64,000 nt of DNA from Megalonaias nervosa (Eukaryota > Mollusca > Bivalvia > Unionida > Unionidae): the NCBI GenBank assembly GCA_016617855.1, contig JAECUM010003680.1, positions 160,062 to 224,061 on the forward strand, in the 5' to 3' direction. The notes under the pieces were generated by a model. The model searched no databases, was not told where the DNA came from, and saw only the letters and a program-made list of their open reading frames with translations. Below are positions 1-12,022 of the stretch, piece by piece. Position 1 is the stretch's first letter. The number at the start of each line of letters is the position of its first letter. The translations under genes were made by a program, and so were the position numbers.

Positions 1-7
1 TGTCTGA

Positions 8-10
<3 letters not shown>

Positions 11-70
<60 letters not shown>
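11..70. repeat. (TA)n microsatellite
   Basis: About 30 uninterrupted TA units. Low-complexity DNA; the open frame through it (Tyr-Ile repeats) is not a gene. Confidence 0.97.
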
Positions 71-76
<6 letters not shown>

Positions 77-198
77 CCACATACATTAACAAATAACATG
101 CATTTAAAGTGTTGGTATAAAGCAATTTGATATACCAATACTATTGGTATATCAAATTGTGATCCGCCCATGGCGCAATAATACACATATATAAACAT

Positions 199-718
199 TC
201 TCGCGAGCGTCTGCAGTTGATTCTAGATCAATGATCAATTTCCACACATTAGTCAATAGTGATGTACGAAAAATAATGATGAAAAGTATTAATAATCCCT
301 GTTTTCTAAATTAATTTAATATGGTACACATTTTCATCACAATCCTTTCTGCTTTCTGTTCTCTCTCCCCCCCCCCCCAGCATAACGGACAAATTGTGCA
401 GAAATGTGGAATGAGAGAGAAAAGGAATTTGGGCTGGATTAAAACCTTGAAATAGAAATTACACCAAGTAACCTACAAGAATATGGTTCGTCCTAACGAT
501 ACGTGTGCACTTTCCTTGGGATTTATCAACAGTGTTTATCAATGATACAGTGTTGCAAACCAGTAAATTCCTCGGTTACGTGGTACACATACTGTGATAT
601 ATTTAATGTTATGTTTTTATTTGTTTGTTTTTTTTTTTGTTTTTTGTTTTTTTCTTAAACATACCATAATATTCTAAAAAATCGATTATTATTATTATTT
701 TAATATGAAAATGTCCAA
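199..718. other. No gene seen
   Basis: AT-rich sequence with a short C run near 368 and T runs near 630. No splice-flanked open frame or recognised repeat was found here. Confidence 0.5.
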
Positions 719-720
719 AG

Positions 721-770
<50 letters not shown>

Positions 771-961
771 TGACCATGGTAGCAGGATACGGGCTAAAAT
801 CTATGAAATGGCGAACGTAGAGGATTTTCCAACAATATCTCTGGACTTATGAATGATGGTAAAAGTTAAGTCAAACCGACCAAAGCCTGAGAGACTGACA
901 GACAGACAGAGACAAGAGTTTTAAAGTCAAACCGACGAGAGAGAGAGAGAGAGAGAGAGAG
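721..961. repeat. (CT)n and (GA)n microsatellites
   Basis: A CT-rich tract fills 721-770 and a GA tract fills about 936-961. They are complementary in composition and separated by ~165 bp of unique-looking sequence, so single strands could pair, but no function is suggested. Confidence 0.9.
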
Positions 962-1433
962 TTTGTGGGTCGGTTGTACTGTTGCTAAAGCAGAATAATG
1001 ACTTAGATCAACTATAAATATATTAAAATATTTTAATTACCTCTTGTTGGTTCGTCAGTTGGCTTAGTTTCTATTCCACATTAATCTCCATGCGCCGGTA
1101 TTCGAATGGTGTAGCTATCCAAGTGTTGCTACTGCCCTACTTTTATCTTTAAAACCATCTTCATGTTTACATCATAAGTGTGTATTATATTGATTTAATC
1201 AATGTGGATAAAAATAGAAACCAAGAAAAGAAAACAATCAACTTACCAATATGCAGAGGTGATTGTAAATAGCCACTACGGCAGAGAACTACATTTTGTA
1301 GCGGACATACTCGGGGATGTGAGGAGCTCATTCACTAGGTCAATACACGGCTGCCTGTAGTAAATCTGAACTCCGTTCAAAGGGCAAATATATGTATTTG
1401 TATGTGATATAAATAAAATATATGTACAGTATG

Positions 1434-1555
1434 TACGCTGTATCAATGATATACCACTCGTTGTATAAATTTTTCATTAAAAGGAAACTCGGCAAGCTTC
1501 GTTTCCTTTTAATGAAAAATTTATACATCTCGTGGTATATCATTGATACAGCGTA
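1434..1555. repeat. Foldback (long hairpin) element
   Basis: Two 55-bp arms (1434-1488 and 1501-1555) are reverse complements except for a few bases in the middle, with a 12-nt loop. Weaker complementarity continues outward to about 1410 and 1575. The arms contain the mirrored words TACGCTGTATCAATGATATA and its complement. It is probably a foldback-type MITE; no transposase or clear target duplication is visible. Confidence 0.85.
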
Positions 1556-1670
1556 ATACTATACATATATTCTATATATATATATTTGCATTACAATTTC
1601 CAGGGGGGAGTCATATGACCCCCTTGACCTATGCTGCAGGCGCCCATGCTTATGCATCAGTCATTGTATT

Positions 1671-1908
1671 TTCTCACCAACAATTATTAATTTTTGTAAA
1701 AACAAAATGGTAATATGGTATTTTTCATCTTTTTGGCAAACAAAAATCTTCTTAGTAGAAAATTTTATGTCCAATAATTTAATGGATTTTTCGAGAAATA
1801 CAAAGCGATATGTATGAAAAATTATGATACATTTAAATAATTATTATTTTGATAACTGGATTGTGTACGAAAAATTAAAGGGTACAAAAAAATACATGTA
1901 ATATGGTA
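1671..1908 (+). mobile_element. MITE family C, 5'-truncated copy
   Basis: About 235 bp aligns almost base for base with 8285-8538, including the shared words AAATAATTATTATTTTGATA and GTGTACGAAAAATTAAAGGG. The right end reads ATATGGTA, a decayed form of the ATACGGTA end of the other copy. The left inverted end is missing here. Non-coding. Confidence 0.85.
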
Positions 1909-2577
1909 AACTACAGTTTTTATGTTATTAATTTGCATGTGCATATTTTCCAGCGTGAAATAAAACAAAGGTTAAAAAAAACTATCATAATTCATGTGGT
2001 GTTAAGAGTTTACTGGGTGACTGGTACTATAATATAGTGTACAGAACAGTACTTGCACAGTGTAAATTGTATATCCTTGTTTATTCCCAAAAATACAAGA
2101 TGCTGATTTTTGCTTCATTCATCATTTTTACCAAATCTCATTCTTCAATTCTTCACATTTAAAAAAGATGTCAGTTGCTATTTTATTTGTTTGACCCACA
2201 CATTCAAGAGTTACTGTTTTACAGAGATGTAAGTGATCCAACAATGTGATGTATGACACACCTCCTTACAAATCACATAACCAGCATACATATATTTGCT
2301 TAACTGATCACCATTGATACATTTTACTTTTATGTTTTGGCTTACCGTAACACAAATTCATAACTTTAAACTCCGTATTCATTCCCCCTTGGAGTTTGGA
2401 CAGGTGGTTGTTTTGACATTTCCTTTTGTTTATAATTGGCAAATTTGTCTTTTGTTTTCTGAGTAGCAAGTACATACAGCACATTTATAATGCTACATTG
2501 GTGACACTGCCTTCACACCTTGAATTGCAGTAATGAAGAGTCAGCATCAACAGTAGGTACCATATATACAAACTTAT
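1909..2577. other. No gene seen
   Basis: AT-rich sequence without a supported open frame, splice pair or repeat. Confidence 0.5.
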
Positions 2578-2662
2578 GTCTAGCCCAACAGCACAGACCC
2601 TGATCTGCTAGCCTGTTATGTGACGACAGATCTGGGTCTGCATTTGCAGTTGGACTTGTAAG
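2578..2662. mobile_element. Double-hairpin MITE, single-hairpin fragment
   Basis: Contains one inverted pair of the family's signature motif, CAGACCCTGATCTGC and, 20-30 bp on, CAGATCTGGGTCTG, followed by the TTGCAGTTGGACTT subterminal word. The second hairpin and the TTATAAG ends are absent, so this is a partial copy of the family seen complete at 11131 and 12023. Confidence 0.75.
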
Positions 2663-3130
2663 AAACTATTCTGTAGCTGGTTACATGTTTAAGATACGTC
2701 ACAGATTTCCTTCAGGTTTTCTCATTTTCTAGTCTCATCAAGGGTCACGTCATATCGCTACTGTATATTGGTGCCAGAAGTTCCCGGAATCCCAAGTGAC
2801 AATAAAAAATCAAATGGCAGTTTGTATTAAACTGCAAACTGGTATGACAGCTTTTGAGGCATGTCCTTTTGTGGTTACTCTAGAAAGTCACATTACCAGT
2901 ATTTCAAATGTTCTTCCCACTCAGTTACTTTATAGCTGTTGGAGACTTAATGGTAAAACTTTTTATTCTTATGTATCATCATTAGCTGGCATGTCATGTA
3001 CCACATTAAGGGTGTTGTCATCAATATCAAGGTCACAGTTCAGTCGCTTGACTAGTTAGAATTAATGGCTCAAAGTTTGTATACTAGTACATCAAAAATA
3101 CTTGAAGCTGCATCGTGTGCCAGTCTAATT
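2663..3130. other. No gene seen
   Basis: An 87-codon open frame at 2796-3059 has no recognised motif and a Ser/Thr/Leu-rich composition typical of chance frames. No repeat recognised. Confidence 0.45.
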
Positions 3131-3428
3131 AAAATCAGATCTCCACTGCCCTACGTGAAGATCTGACAGCAAACACTTAGAGGTCATGCTCTGGTGACCT
3201 GTGTAATGACCATAGACGCCAATTTTATCAGCCAATCAGACGAGGTTTTATTGTTCGAATTTGGGAGACTGAGCATTATGGCTGAAGAATATCAATGTGT
3301 GCTGACTGATTGATTCACTTCATATTTCTGACAGCTGCATTTCCATTGGCTAATTCAAAGGTCAACAGAACAGGGCCGCTAAGTGGTCGCTGTCAGATCT
3401 TCATGTCGGACAGTGGAGATCTGATTTT
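3131..3428. mobile_element. MITE with ~50-bp terminal inverted repeats
   Basis: The ends are inverted copies: the left begins AAAATCAGATCTCCACTG and the right ends with its reverse complement, CAGTGGAGATCTGATTTT. Similarity extends about 50 bp inward through GAAGATCTGACAGC on both sides. The ~200-bp interior has no open frame. Target duplication is not clear, so the superfamily is not assigned. Confidence 0.85.
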
Positions 3429-3610
3429 ACAAAGATAGCATCATGTGCCACACAACTTATAGATTCACATCTTAAACGTCAAGGTCACAGCTCAACGTTT
3501 AAATTTTCCATTACTTTGCTTTAACTTTTAAGTTTCCTGTCACTTTTTTTTTCTCCTCCCTTCTATACCTTTAGAGCTGTTTGAGATTAAGGGATGCATC
3601 CTAGTATACA

Positions 3611-5105
3611 CCGTATTTACTGTATATATTGGAACACAATAAAAGAATTATTTCTTTTCCTGTCCCAGAACTTATGGTGAAACATTTTTCACCTAGGTCA
3701 TATGTCCCAAGACGTGAGAAACTTAATAAATTTGTGTTGAATTTGTGGGGCCCCCCCCCCAACTGCAATTTGCAATAAAATAGATAAACAAAATACTCAT
3801 TTGATAATAAAAAGAAAGCTAACCTTGTATTGTTATCATTTATTCCTTTTTCTTCATTATGTGCATTAAAGAATAAAATTTATTCACGAACTCCGTATAT
3901 GTAGCGTAGGCTTCCATGCTGTAGCATGTATCGCTTATGTCTGATAACACACGACATGTTGTTTATTGACGCCAACCGGTATCTTGAAGACAACTGCCAT
4001 TCACACATGACACAATGTTAGGTGCAAAATAACCAAGATTTTATTTTATCTAGGTCAACTATATGACGGTATCTCGCAAATAAAAATCATTATTTCAAAA
4101 CACATTCACTTGAGTGCAAGTGACAATCTTTTCGCTAGCATGGGTTACAAAAGTATCATTAAAGTAAGGCATTGCTGTGTATACTATTTACCCTCAGACA
4201 TCAATGCCCGTTTGTTTTAATTATAACTACAGATGACAAGCACATAGAAGCCTGGATGGTGAATAAACAAAACTGGCAGCGAGCAGTAAACTCATTCAGG
4301 ACATCAAAGACAAAGGTTATTTTCATTATAAAGCAAGCCGACTTTGGATTCTTTTAAGTGTGCCCATTCTTTCTTTTTTTTTGGAATATACAAAGACAGC
4401 CGAGATATGGAAGCTAACATTTCACGAGTAGTCATGGGAATTTTGAAAATAAATTGAAAGATTGGAACAATTTTAAAGTGACACAATATAGTGCTTTGTG
4501 CAGGGACATTGATGACCCAGTGTTGTCCAGAAGATTTGGAGAAAATAACATCATTTGATGAATTTGTGAAGACCAGAAGAGAGAAAGATGATTTCACCGA
4601 CAATATGATCATTGACATGGATTAAATTCTGGTGTACTTTGATCTCACTCCTGGATGGACAGACAATAAGATGGGGGTCAAAAGTTTGAGAATTAGCCAG
4701 CTGGTGCAGATTTGAAAAAATCTGACTTTAGTCCTTGCAGTTTCTGATTCAGGTGATGTGTTGCCTCAAACGATAATTTTTAATGGTGTGAAAAAGGTAA
4801 AAAAATATATTCCTGCACCAAAAGAATGGATCATATGTGTGCAGGAGAAGGGTTGTGTTGATGAGATGATACTGCAGTGGATTAAGGAGTTTTATCTCAA
4901 GTACACAGTTTTACATTTTTAAAATAAAATTTCAGTTGGAGTGCATTTTCCGACATGTAATTTTTGAATGATTTAAAAGGTGTCCCACAGCTTACAACTT
5001 GAAAAAACGATGTGTCCCAGAACATAGTGCACAAAAAAATTGCTTTTAAAATTAATTTATGGTGTTCCAACTGATATGGTGTCCCAACATACACGGTAAA
5101 TACGG
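3611..5105 (+). mobile_element. pogo-like DNA transposon, family E, deleted copy
   Basis: The right end is GGTAAATACGG followed by TA, and the left starts CCGTATTTAC near 3611, so the ends are inverted and TA-flanked as in Tc1/mariner-pogo elements. Further shared words (GGTGTTCCAA, TGTCCCA) lie just inside the ends. An opposite-strand copy lies at 18181-20380, and words such as GGGAATTTTGAAAAT match along both. Inside is a decayed DDE transposase. This copy lacks a central stretch that the other copy has. Confidence 0.85.
4531..4905 (+). pseudogene. Broken pogo-like transposase (DDE domain part)
   Basis: Translation in one frame gives features typical of the DDE_1 domain of pogo/Tigger/Jerky transposases: DFVKTRREKDDF, then an MD-stop-ILVYFDLTPGW stretch equivalent to the family signature around the first catalytic Asp (MDExPVYFD), then LPQTIIFNGV, then ICVQEKGCVDEMILQWIKEF. 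The Glu codon after the first Asp is a stop (TAA), and a second stop follows QLVQI. After QWIKEFYL the sequence runs into the terminal repeat region, so the part with the second and third acidic residues is missing. It cannot encode an active enzyme. The match is by eye to known family motifs. Confidence 0.85.
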
Positions 5106-5957
5106 TACATACCTGTCATCATTAGTATGTTTATTGTGTACCATATTTATACGGGTTGCATCTTGATGGTCAGTGTTATGGTGCTGTGGGTTAATACTGT
5201 GACTTGCTTTTAATTTGTGGTTATCAGAATTCGTAGTGTGGTTGAAAAATCCATATTTATGGGTACCTATTGTAGTGGATTTGTTTCATATTCTAAGTGC
5301 ATCCCACTGTATGCAATGACAGAGCATCACAGGAGTTTTGTTGCTGTTTTAGTACCAACAGTATTTATAGTGCAAGAGAAATACATTGCTTGATATGTGT
5401 ATGGAAAATGAGGAACAAAGAAAGTTAATTGTTTCTTATCCAATTCACATGCCTTCTTTCATGAACTTTAAAGATCTGTAGTGATGTGACTGTCTGATGC
5501 TGTAGTAGTTGATTTGAATTTGCTTATGGTTCTTGTTCTTCTTTCCTTCCAAAAGTACGTATTATATCCATGTACAATAATGAAAACTCACTCAAATGTT
5601 ATACAATCCAGTGAAATTTGGGAACACTGGAGAAACATGCAATTATGCAAGTTCAAAAACTGAAATATCAGTTTGCAGCTTCTTTTTCACGACAGATGTC
5701 ACAGAATAATTTGAGTCGATATTTATCCTTAAAAATATCCAACATAACGTATGGATTACACATGCAGTCTTTTATCTACTGCTGGACATACTGAACAAGA
5801 TATTCTAGTGGGAAAAGAATTACCATGTCTGCACCAAACATTAGTCATTAGTCATCCCATGAATAAAAAGTTTTCGCTGCATTTTTATTCTGATCATTAC
5901 AAGTATTATTCCACTGAGCAAATGGAAGATAGCACATTGTTATTACTAAATGCCTTA
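5106..5957. other. No gene seen
   Basis: AT-rich DNA. The 73-codon frame at 5751-5972 has no family motif and runs into the MITE at 5958. Confidence 0.5.
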
Positions 5958-6112
5958 TATACTTGCTTATAAGTTGAGTCCAACTGCAAACTGCACAGAT
6001 CCAGATCTGGCGTTGCATAATGTGCTGGCAGATCTGGGTCTGTGCAGTTTGTTGGGAGTATTTAGTTGAACAGACAAACCCTGATCTGCAGGCGCATTAT
6101 GCTGTTTGTGAT
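5958..6112. mobile_element. Double-hairpin MITE, right end missing
   Basis: Starts TATACTTGCTTATAAGTTGAG, then the first hairpin (CCAGATCTGG and CAGATCTGGGTCTG around GCATAATGTG), a linker (AGTTGAACAGACAAACCC) and half of the second hairpin (CCCTGATCTGCAGGCGCATTA). The closing TTATAAG end is absent. The 72-codon open frame here is a by-product of the palindromes. Confidence 0.85.
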
Positions 6113-6115
6113 GCA

Positions 6116-6665
6116 AAATGTCTGCATGGCCAAACTTGCTTATTACTATTCCTTAAAATGGCATTCAACAAGCGATGCATTTTCAGCACGAAAGAGACAA
6201 TAAGCCTCTTAAAAAGATTTAATAGTAGAGAAGAATAAAAAGCAATAATTGTATTCTTGGGGAAAATATTGGGAAGGGCAACAATTTTGTTTATTGGATA
6301 TCATATGTTGATTTGAGTATGGTTCATGGTGGGAAAGATAATTGCTATCGCAACGGCCCAAGTGAAATTTTTTTTAAAAAAGTATTATATCAAGACTAGA
6401 GAGAAAGCAAGAAGCCATTGAGCTAGTACATGAAACAATAGTAGGAGTCATTAAGGTTCAAGTATACTTTACAAACTTTTTTTTAGCTGAACACGATGTT
6501 TGCCATCGCTACATCAGACTTGATTCAAACTTCAGGACTTGTAAATGCATGTTTTCCAGCTTAACAATAGCAGTTCATGACATTTTGTTACACTTCACTG
6601 AAAACTGGTTCAACTTGCGGAAAAAATTCACTGCCATACTGAGAAGGTATTGTTAGGGTTGGTAG
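6116..6665 (+). repeat. Dispersed repeat shared with 18960-19530
   Basis: Several blocks match 18960-19530 in the same orientation, for example AAGCGATGCA, GAGAAGAATAAAAAG-like words, ATTTTGTTACAC and AGGTCTGCAG. At 19 kb the matching DNA lies inside the pogo-like element, so this is probably a detached internal fragment of family E. No coding sense was found in it. Confidence 0.6.
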
Positions 6666-6669
6666 GTCT

Positions 6670-8112
6670 GCAGGTATGAAAATTCAAGAGTTTGTAAATT
6701 ATTTCATCGCTGTCTATTTTACCATAGGAATATCCAATACACATTTCATCACAGGTATATGTATCATAATTCAATAATATAAAAGTAGTTCATCTGTGTT
6801 TTACCATAGGAATACCCAGTACATATTTCAACATATGACAACAATATAGTAGTGCGTGACAGTGATGTACACGAATTTAACTATGCATAAAGCAAGAGAT
6901 TTGTGTCACTTCAATGAAAGTATCAAGATTCAGGCACCGTCTGTTTTACTGTCTTCCATGGAAGATGCTGAATTGACCTATCGCCACTTGTCGATGATGC
7001 TGATCAGTTGACCAATCAGTGAGTGTAAATTAGACACACCTCGAGGCATTGTTTATGTCTGCCATTTTCCTCCGACAAGCTGCTTGTGGCTATAATGAAT
7101 TGATTATGATAAGTAATTAAAATTTTTGCAATGATTTGTTGATTTCTCAATCAATAAAGGTGAAACGAAGACAGTGGGAGCCTTGTAATTCCGCTTGTCC
7201 ATATCCAAATTGTCTAAATGGAGGAATTAGATTTATTCCTTTTGCCAAAACATAGACAAAACTTCGAAGGATAAAGAACTTTTTTTTGTGGTCCCATGTA
7301 TGATCAGCTGAATATGGAAACAATTGATGGCAATTGCAACATGTTTGTTTGCATAAAATTATGTAGAAAACCATGTCGCATTGATGGCTTGAAGGATAAA
7401 AATAGAATTTAAAAATTTAAAAATGTATGTACAAATAAACTTGTCTAGAATATGGGTGGAGAACCCTCCAATTTTCGGGCTTTGATGTATATTATTTTTT
7501 CTTGTATAGGAAGCACTGAACCCAAAATTGCATTTATTTAAAGTTAGAAAATTTACATTTTAATGTTGGCTTGTCCTAAAAACAATGATTTATTGTCTTG
7601 ATCTTTCAGACAGTTGAGTGACTCTTTACTTTCTCATTGGACTGAAGGAGGAGTGGGGATACAAAAATGTAATAATAAAGAAATACAAAAGTAATGGTTT
7701 TTCAGATAATTATCTACTGATATATTAAGTATGCATTTACATGCTTACATCAACAGACATCACTGGTCAAAATTCCATCTGACGAACACAGTAGAACTTT
7801 AAAATTATTATGTACAACAGTATACTTCTATACAGTAAATATTTATGATTTTGTTATTAACTTTTAATTCATCAAGGCAGGATAAAATTGATAAGGATAA
7901 GATTATATACTAAATACATTAGCATCTTTTGGAGCGAGTTTCCTTAGACATGAAAAAGTTCTTGAGCAGCTTTAAAATTTAATTTTATTATTTACTGAAA
8001 AAAAACCTACGATTATTACTATATGAACTTGGATTACAAACATAAATATTGTCTACCGCAGTATAATTTATGTAACTTTGAAATTTTACATTTTTAAGAA
8101 TAATACAGATTA
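6670..8112. other. No gene seen
   Basis: Unremarkable AT-rich sequence. Minus-strand frames at 7147-7374 and 7988-8299 have no motif; the latter overlaps the Tigger end. Confidence 0.5.
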
Positions 8113-8272
8113 CACCACTCCCTCGATAACTCGCACCCGGATAACTCGTGAACCCGCTTATAACGCGGTGTCCAGCATGGCTCCCAATTTTTTTCCAAAG
8201 AAAATATATTTTAAAATGTGCTGAACGTGAAAAAATCACGATAAGAATCGGTAAATTGAACCTTGATACATA

Positions 8273-8536
8273 CCGTATTTTATGTAAATTTTCGTACACA
8301 AAAAATAATTATTAATCATTAATTTTTGTAAAAACAAAATGGGAATATGGTATTTTTGATCTTTTTTGCAAACATAAATCTTCTTAGTGGAAATTTTATG
8401 TCCGATAATTCAACCAATTTTTAAAATAATACAAAGTGATATGTACGAAAAATTATGATGCATTTAAATAATTATTATTTTGATAACTGGATTGTGTACG
8501 AAAAATTAAAGGGTACGAAAAATACACGAAATACGG
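8273..8536. mobile_element. MITE family C nested in the Tigger element
   Basis: Begins TA-CCGTATTT and ends AAATACGG-TA, giving short inverted ends with TA flanks; inside, TTTTCGTAC on the left mirrors GTACGAAAA on the right. The 264-bp interior matches 1671-1908. It sits inside the 8113-10412 transposon and therefore inserted after it. No coding capacity. Confidence 0.88.
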
Positions 8537-9212
8537 TAGCTGATTTTATCATCGGAAATGGTGATTATTGCCGGTAAAGATAGAATCCATATTGTGAAAT
8601 TTGCAAGTTCTAATAAGATACCACATATTATGTTTGGGGATTTTTTGAGAGAAATAGTTGTCAATACACTGTAAATAAACAGTCTGGTGTAACAGCAATC
8701 AGCGAAAAATTCTGGTAAATGCTAACAGGTGGCAACAGAGAATGAAATAAACACCAGTTAAATGTCTTGCTATGTGAAATTCACGTTCTAATCCTTTAAT
8801 TTCGCTTAAATGTAAACACTATAATCGCAACATACTCTCTTCTATGAAAACATGAAAAGAGTCAATCGACCATCACATCGAAACCCGTGAGTACTTCTGT
8901 GAGAACCTAATTACATGCCTGCTTTGTTTTGATCAACAACTTGGGGAAGTGTTTGTTGCATTAAAAAAATCAATTAAAAGAGACCTGTGTTGTTTTATCA
9001 CTTTGAATATGTCTTTTGTATCAAATCAAGCAAGGGAAGTACAATTTAAAAAAATTCAAGGGCATGCCAATAGCAGCATAAGTTCTTGTGGTCAGTACCG
9101 TTCTCAAAATTAATTTTATTTGACCAATCGAAAATGGTTTCACATTTTTATGTACTTAACATCACTAAAGTATACAATATCAGTAATGTATCCTAATCAT
9201 TTGTAAATGTGA

Positions 9213-9640
9213 CCATGGAGAGCAAAGGAAGTAAGCAAAAGGTGTACTCTATGACTGAAAAGCTGTGCATCATAGATAGGGTTCATAATGGCGAAGCGAG
9301 ATCCAATGTTTGCAGTGAACTAAACAATTGCTGAGTCGACATTTAGAGGTTGGCTTAAGGATAAGCAGAAACTTTGGTATTATTTACATGATGTTGATTC
9401 AGATAATGGGATCAAACGAAAACGAGCACAGACTGCAAACGATACTGAATTAGATGATGCTGTGTACACATGGTTCACACAGCAACGTGAACAAGGGGTT
9501 CCCATCTCTGGAACAATTCTCAAGACCCAAGCAGAAAAAATGACAAAAAGTATGGAGAATTAATCTCGTTTTAGGGCAAGCCATGGATGGCTTTGGAGAT
9601 TCCAGCACCGACATAGAATTAAACAAAATTCATTGTAGGG
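9213..9640 (+). pseudogene. Broken Tigger/Jerky-type transposase, DNA-binding half
   Basis: An ATG at 9214 opens a frame reading MESKGSKQKVYSMTEKLCII, then RVHNGEARSNVCSELN: the CENP-B/pogo N-terminal helix-turn-helix. A frameshift follows; the next frame gives ESTFRGWLKDKQKL, then ELDDAVYTWFTQQREQGVPI and SGTILKTQAEK, and a third frame gives FRASHGWLWRFQHRH. These are the two hallmark blocks of the CENP-B-type DNA-binding domain (HTH_Tnp_Tc5). At least two frameshifts and in-frame stops break it. The DDE catalytic half is not recognisable downstream, so this is a dead, internally deleted transposase of the surrounding element. Confidence 0.9.
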
Positions 9641-10412
9641 AGAAATATGCTCAGCGAATCAGGAAGCCACATGTAATTATCCATACCAGCTCAGAGAGAT
9701 AATCATCCATGAACAATACACAGAGGTGGCAGAGAAATCAAAGAGTAACACAAAAAAAAATGAACCGATGTTTTCAAAATGTGAAGTGATATTTGTCAAA
9801 CGTGTCACAAACTGCAAGTATTATCGTGTTCTGATTTACGTTATTTTAAATTTGTAGACCCATTAAATTCATGTTGGTAATGGTTAACCCTTGTAAATTT
9901 TTTTATTTTTTTTATTTTTTTTATTTTACTTCTACGGCAATCAAATCTACCCATCGTTCGATCGACATTGTTTTTTCAAAATGAGTGTAAAAAAAGTCTA
10001 CTTTGGATCAAACAATAAAACTAGAATTTATCCAATTCAACACAAAAATTTGTGACGTAGTACACAATGTGCGAAGTCATACATGTGTTAAGCGAACGGA
10101 AACCATGTGGAATAATGTTTTGATGATCTCCTCAATATACTGTAAGTTATCCTGAAATTAATGTTACTCTGTGAGGAAAAAAGTAAACAAAGTACACCGC
10201 TATGAAGAGATATTTAATCACAGTTAATCTTAGCACGATTATTGAGTATTCAACACTAACATGCCAACCCAACCCACCCCCCTTTTGCCTCTACGTCGAT
10301 CCCTTTGTTAGTTTTGTTGTTTGTTATAGGTCCCTCGATAACTCGCGCCCTTGCTTATAATGCAGTCAATGTTTTTGGACCCCGTTGTGCGCGAATTATC
10401 AAGGGAGTGGTG

Positions 10413-11130
10413 TATTTTCAATAAACATATCAATTAAGCTGAAATATATTTCTTTGCCAAGTACTCCATGTTTGTCAGAGGTTAGCAGGGCATTGTGTCA
10501 CATGATTTGGTAGGCGGAGCAATCTATCATCTCGCATAAGGTCAATTGTCAACCAGTTGAAGGATTTTACAGAGATCACTTAGTTAACAATTCATTCACT
10601 GTGATTGTAGACTGGTGAAAGCTCTAACTTCTGATAAACTGCAAGTAGATTGTTTACAAAAAATATTCCCTGATCTAACTATATAAACAGGTACAATCAG
10701 AAATCAAAACCAAATGAGCAGGATCCTTCTTCATTTAAATAAATACCATACCATACCGACTCCAGAAATATTTTGGGTTTTAAGTGGTCAAATAATTACA
10801 AAGACATTGTAAAGTTAGTAACTAAACCGAATCTGTATGGTATTGTATTAATTTCGACCTTTTGCTTGTTATTATAATGCTTTCTAAATGTAATCTGTTG
10901 TGTGTATTTTTACACTGCATTGCCTGAGTGCTGTAATATCGAGATCCTAGTCTGTATGCATTAAACCGCAGGGTTGCTAAAGTATTGCATGATATTGTAA
11001 ACCTTTATTTGTATACATTAAGATAGCAGCATGTTCAGTGCTAATTAACACAAGTTAAAGGCATACTCACAATTCCGCTTGTGATGAACTTGGCCAAAAA
11101 ATGGTAACCTCTTCAAAATAGTTTATACTT
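10413..11130. other. No gene seen
   Basis: AT-rich DNA between two elements. One short phrase (TTTTGGGTTTTAAGTGGTCA near 10773) recurs near 11698, hinting at a further low-copy repeat, but limits cannot be set. Confidence 0.45.
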
Positions 11131-11345
11131 GTACCATATATACTCACTTATAAGACAAATCCAGCTGTAAGCTGCACAGACCCAGATATGCCATCACATA
11201 ATGCACGGCCAGATCTGGGTCTCTGCAGTTAGGAGTAATCAGTAGAACAAAGAACAATATAGACCCTGATCTGTGGGTGCCTTATGTCACATCAGATCAG
11301 GATCTTTGCAGTTTGACACCACTTATAAGTGAATACTTGCAGTAC
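11131..11345. mobile_element. Double-hairpin MITE, complete copy
   Basis: Ends are inverted: GTACCATATATACTCACTTATAA on the left (first 20 bases are enough to see it) and CTTATAAGTGAATACTTGCA with GTAC on the right. Inside are two hairpins. The first pairs CAGACCCAGAT with AGATCTGGGTCT around ACATAATGCAC; the second pairs AGACCCTGATCTG with CAGATCAGGATCT around GCCTTATGTC. About 215 bp, non-coding. Confidence 0.9.
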
Positions 11346-12022
11346 ATAGTATTGTTCAATGGCTGGACATTAGTTGTCAAACTGGATGTTGTTGGATCTG
11401 GTCTTTAATGGCTCTTTCAACACTTCTTTTGGCTGTATCATGGTCTTGGTGGGTATCAAACCCAAAACTTTGTAGTAACAAGTTGTACTCTTCTGTCTGA
11501 AATACTGTGGTTGCCTTATCACAATAGTTCTCCTTAGAAGACATAAGTCTCATTGACGATCAGTAAATTTTAGTTGGATATGGTTATGTAAAACCATCGA
11601 TTGGATCATACATGTTAAAAATTCTTATAATTGCAAACTCTGTTATGAAATAAACATAAGTCCCTCAGCTGTATTTAAGGCCCCCATCTGGAATTATTTT
11701 GGGTTTCAGTGGTTGAATAATTACAAAGACATTGTAAAGTTAGTAAGTAAACCATATACAGAAAATGTAAAATGGTTATGATTTCAGGTAGTAATGGTGA
11801 CTTTTATGTTCACGGGGTTGACATTGCTACGAGTCTGTATTGTGATGTTTACTGTATCCTCACTCTTATATCGCTGTATGTTTTGTATCACCTGCTAACT
11901 GTATGATACATATCATGGTATCTATTGCAACCCAAGTATCATATTATTGCACTGCAGTGAAGCAGGCATGGATATTAGTGATTGATATTTGGAGTTGCCG
12001 GTTGCTTAGCACAAGTTCAACA
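11346..12022. other. No gene seen
   Basis: No supported feature apart from the short phrase shared with 10773. Confidence 0.45.

Larger units (their letters stand above)
8113..10412 (+). mobile_element. Tigger-like transposon, complete ends (family A)
   Basis: Both inverted ends are present: the left begins CACCACTCCCTCGATAACTC and the right ends with the complement (…AAGGGAGTGGTG). Each is flanked by TA, the target duplication of the Tc1/mariner-pogo group. The inverted similarity continues into GCTTATAAYGCRG-like words. At ~2.3 kb it is close to the usual length of an autonomous Tigger. It holds a decayed CENP-B-type transposase and a nested MITE. Two non-autonomous relatives with the same ends lie at 51402 and 63126. 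Confidence 0.93.

Noticed and set aside
1247..1354. Minus-strand exon between an acceptor and a GTAAGTTG donor
   Set aside because: All three frames contain stops before the donor; at best a non-coding exon.
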